From Stereum hirsutum FP-91666 SS1 (Eukaryota > Basidiomycota > Agaricomycetes > Russulales > Stereaceae), in contig NW_006763138.1 of the NCBI RefSeq assembly GCF_000264905.1, forward strand, positions 1,567,216 to 1,631,215: a stretch of DNA of 64,000 nucleotides. The letters are read 5' to 3'. This document shows, in pieces, positions 61,212 to 64,000 of this stretch. The translations under genes were made by a program, and so were the position numbers. Numbering within the stretch: position 1 is the first letter of the stretch; each line of letters opens with the position of its first letter. The notes beneath the pieces are model-generated. The model had not been told where the DNA came from. It ran no database searches and saw only the letters and a program-made list of their open reading frames with translations.

Positions 61212-61493
61212 GAACCAGACAAGTCTAGTGAGGAGTCGTGAATGGAGGTTGATTATCAAGTGACATGGGGCTGGTATGCATGGGTAACTATCTTATCGAT
61301 ACAAATAACACTGCTACATCAGTCTAATATGCGAGCAAAACAACATGACGCGACACAAAGAAGCATATCATGAACGAAAGCAAATAGGACTAAGCCTGCT
61401 GGTATGGATAAATATGCAGGATATTGTCCGTGATAGTCTACATCTCTATGTTCGCCTCGAGGAAATGTTATCATAGTTGATCGCATTCGCGGG

Positions 61494-64000
61494 TCACGAC
61501 TCGAGCAGCCCCCTGATCCTCTCCAATATGCGATCACTCCCCCACCCTCGCACCCACTCCAATCTCGTCTTCTTCCTCTCCACCGACAACTCAAAGCACC
61601 CATCCGGAAGGACCACATTGCCCTTCTTCACCTGCCAATAACACACCGTGTCCCTCACATCCTCCACTCTTCCCTGCATGACCACAGCCTCCAGCAACTT
61701 CCTCGCTCTCTCTTCCGCCGCCGCCACAGCCACACCATCATCCCCATCCCTCAAATCCGGCCACACATTCCCAGCTATATGATGTAGCACCAACACCCTT
61801 ACGAATCCATCCACCTTACCCCTGCCCCTCTTCCCCACCAACACGCCAAGGTACGCCCCTAACACCTCCGCGTCCTCCTCCAAAGGCCACAAAAACTCGC
61901 CCACGTTCCTACCCACGACCTGCTCGATCGGCGTCCGAACGGTGCCCAGCACATGTGCCGTATCGGAGAACAGCAACTTGCGATAATCGGGGGCGTAGCG
62001 CTGAGACGTCAGTGGCAGGAGCAGTGAGGCGAAAAGAGGGTGCGCGAAGGAAATGGCATCGTACAGCGCCACGAAATCCGTATAGAACTGATAGAAAGGC
62101 GTCCCGGAGCCCAGGAATCGTGTGGCGACGGCCTCGATATTATCTTGATCGTCCTCTTCGTCTGCTCCCTTGTTGGGCTGATGGAACGAAATACCAGATG
62201 CGGCGGAAAGACCGAGGGGGGAGGACTGCAACATACAAGGCCTCAGCAAGTCCTCCATCAAGCCACCGACGACCGTATCCCTAAACACCTCCCCACCGCC
62301 CATCGTCCCCATCTCGTCTTCTGCTCGATCGCCCATCGCGCCCTGCACCTGCCCATGCTCCAACATAAACACCTTCATGCACCCAAGCACACACTCCGCC
62401 CTCCCCATCACGAACTGCCCACCCGCCGGTCCAGTCCCACCCAGCCCATTGACGACCAAGGCCTCCCTGATGACTTTCGCGAGCAACAAAGACGCTCTGA
62501 CGACGTCCGTCTCCGACGAATCCCATTCGGATGGAAGCATGCTCCATATTGGGGACGTCCCGCTCCGCAATAAATGGTCGAGTGAAGTTAACATCCAATC
62601 CCTCGTCAATGGAAGCCCCAGCACCGGGATCGCCGACGATGGGACACGACTCTTCCTCACAATCCACGAAGGCGGCAATCTCTGGGTCATTGCGTTCTTG
62701 ATAGACGTCGTGGTAGGTACGAGCGGACCGAGGCGGGTTTCTTGGTCCTGTTCCAGTGCGAAAGTGAGGAACGGAGAGAGAATGCTCATGCCGCCTCGGT
62801 CCCAGATGACGGTATCTCCAGGGGAGGACCAGCCACGGACGGTGGTGAAGTCTTGGTTGACGAGCTGTGTGATACGTGCGATGGTGGATAGAGCGAAGTC
62901 TTCGTCCCCAGGGATGAGACGAAGGAGAGTGGCAGATGCTTGTGCGAGCCAAAGATCGTCTGTCGTGGTCGGTAGACGGCGGGAGAGGTTGACGTAGGTC
63001 GCGAGGACGGCGGTGAGTGGTCTGCAGAAAGCAGGGAGATATGAGGGCGCATCTGATGCGTAGATCTTCGACGGCAGTGGATGCGTGGCGAGCTTAGAAG
63101 AAAGAGCGAAGAGCTCGTCGAATGGAAGGGCGAACGGCGGTTCAGCAAGGGGAACAGGAGGCACAGCGAGAGAAGGCAAGCATCCAAGCCAAAGCCTCAT
63201 TCCCGCCACGACCGTCCCCGCCAACACACCCATCCTCTCCAACTTCCTCAACCCACCCTTCTCCCTGCCATGCTCCGCAACCCAATCCAACGCCTCCCCC
63301 AACTCCCTCACAACTCCCCACAACACCCTCCTCTCCATGCCCTCCGCCCCTTCACTCCCAAGCCCAAACCCGTCCTTCAACACCACCAAACACTCTTCCC
63401 TCTCCCTCTCCCCACTCCTCACCCCATTAACCCGCGCACCCTCCAACCAGACCGCCAACGCTCCCCAAACCGCTCCCCAAGCTTCCACCACTCCTGTCTC
63501 TTTCACCTCATCACTCAACACCATCCTCGCTTCCAACAGATCCTGCGCCCATCCCCATCCCGAAACCTGAGACCACAGGATATCGTGCGGAGGTGTCGTC
63601 TGATGCGGGTCCGTAGCGCACACGATCCACGATTCGAGTAACCTCGCATACGACGCCACCAGACCCAAATTCTTCGCCCTTCCCGTTGTACCAGCAGGAG
63701 AGAACACGTAGTTCCCCACCCTCGCGAAATAAGCCGCCGCCGTCGTCGCGATGTTCGCATACATCCCATACTCAGCCAACGCAGCATAAAGCTCCAACGT
63801 CTCCCTCAACAACTCATCCGCCACGTCACGCAGGTACCCTCCTATCGTGTCTTCCTCGTTGCGTCCAAGAGGAGGTATGCTGGTCACGAATCGGAGGAGC
63901 GAATCCGCCGGTGCACAGATCGTGCTCGCGTTCGTCCTCGAAGCTCGTACCAACGTCCTCAACAGTTCTATCGCCCTCGGATCTGGCGCAGGCACTGGCG
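61494..64000 (-). CDS. RPAP1-like protein, C-terminal part (runs off the window)
   Basis: A single open frame from beyond 64000 down to TGA at 61494-61496, giving at least 833 residues of the C-terminal side. It is alpha-helical and rich in Leu/Ala. Blocks such as LPLTRDWMLTSLDHLL, TPIEQVVGRNVGEFLW, and the run SQRYAPDYRKLLFSDTAHV resemble the C-terminal region of RNA polymerase II-associated protein 1 (RPAP1; Rba50 in yeast), which helps assemble and import RNA polymerase II. The N-terminus is missing from the window, so the family call rests on this half only. No stop or frameshift is seen. The alternative is an unrelated helical-repeat protein. Confidence 0.55.
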   Translation of the reverse strand, partial: PVPAPDPRAIELLRTLVRASRTNASTICAPADSLLRFVTSIPPLGRNEEDTIGGYLRDVADELLRETLELYAALAEYGMYANIATTAAAYFARVGNYVFSPAGTTGRAKNLGLVASYARLLESWIVCATDPHQTTPPHDILWSQVSGWGWAQDLLEARMVLSDEVKETGVVEAWGAVWGALAVWLEGARVNGVRSGEREREECLVVLKDGFGLGSEGAEGMERRVLWGVVRELGEALDWVAEHGREKGGLRKLERMGVLAGTVVAGMRLWLGCLPSLAVPPVPLAEPPFALPFDELFALSSKLATHPLPSKIYASDAPSYLPAFCRPLTAVLATYVNLSRRLPTTTDDLWLAQASATLLRLIPGDEDFALSTIARITQLVNQDFTTVRGWSSPGDTVIWDRGGMSILSPFLTFALEQDQETRLGPLVPTTTSIKNAMTQRLPPSWIVRKSRVPSSAIPVLGLPLTRDWMLTSLDHLLRSGTSPIWSMLPSEWDSSETDVVRASLLLAKVIREALVVNGLGGTGPAGGQFVMGRAECVLGCMKVFMLEHGQVQGAMGDRAEDEMGTMGGGEVFRDTVVGGLMEDLLRPCMLQSSPLGLSAASGISFHQPNKGADEEDDQDNIEAVATRFLGSGTPFYQFYTDFVALYDAISFAHPLFASLLLPLTSQRYAPDYRKLLFSDTAHVLGTVRTPIEQVVGRNVGEFLWPLEEDAEVLGAYLGVLVGKRGRGKVDGFVRVLVLHHIAGNVWPDLRDGDDGVAVAAAEERARKLLEAVVMQGRVEDVRDTVCYWQVKKGNVVLPDGCFELSVERKKTRLEWVRGWGSDRILERIRGLLES

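Overview
The window looks like nuclear DNA of a mushroom-forming basidiomycete (Agaricomycetes). The genes are cut by many 45-100 nt GT-AG introns. The families recognised are typical of that group: a tetraspanin with a very long N-terminus, GH131, DUF7918, FAS1, BTA1 with the fungal domain order, and an F-box protein with an FBXO31-like C-terminal half. No retroelement, transposase or CRISPR array was seen. Assignments come from reading motifs by eye; no database search was run.

Layout. 0-15 kb is gene-poor. It starts with a short terminal-inverted-repeat element (188-633) and then carries small secreted or single-pass membrane protein genes on the minus strand (2463-3124, 7041-7786, 9436-10201, 11563-12165, with a doubtful relic at 10728-11228). 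The four good models share one gene structure: a signal peptide, a short lumenal stretch, and one membrane segment whose middle is cut by a phase-1 intron. 15-31 kb holds a tetraspanin (+), a type B carboxylesterase (-), a MYND-type protein and its broken neighbour (-), and a GH37 trehalase (-). 31-37 kb is a tandem duplication of a roughly 2.7 kb unit with one F-box gene per copy; the first copy is frameshifted. 38-41 kb has a second carboxylesterase (+) that is a paralogue of the first.

41-60 kb carries three DUF7918 genes (41.5, 55.3 and 58.4 kb, all +), interleaved with a betaine lipid synthase (BTA1), an aminoglycoside-phosphotransferase-like kinase, glutathione synthetase (GSH2), a FAS1 protein, a tRNA-Trp(CCA) gene with an intron, and a tiny gene with a triple splice acceptor. 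The right end holds a GH131 glucanase (+) and the C-terminal part of an RPAP1-like protein (-) that runs off the window.

How the genes relate. There is no metabolic cluster. Trehalase, GH131, the two esterases and the FAS1 protein are secreted or surface proteins. BTA1, GSH2 and RPAP1-like are housekeeping. The strongest theme is local paralogy: five families (small membrane proteins, carboxylesterases, MYND, F-box, DUF7918) occur more than once in 64 kb, and several copies are decaying. The most novel-looking items are the small membrane-protein array and the SUMO-interacting-like C-termini of two DUF7918 proteins.
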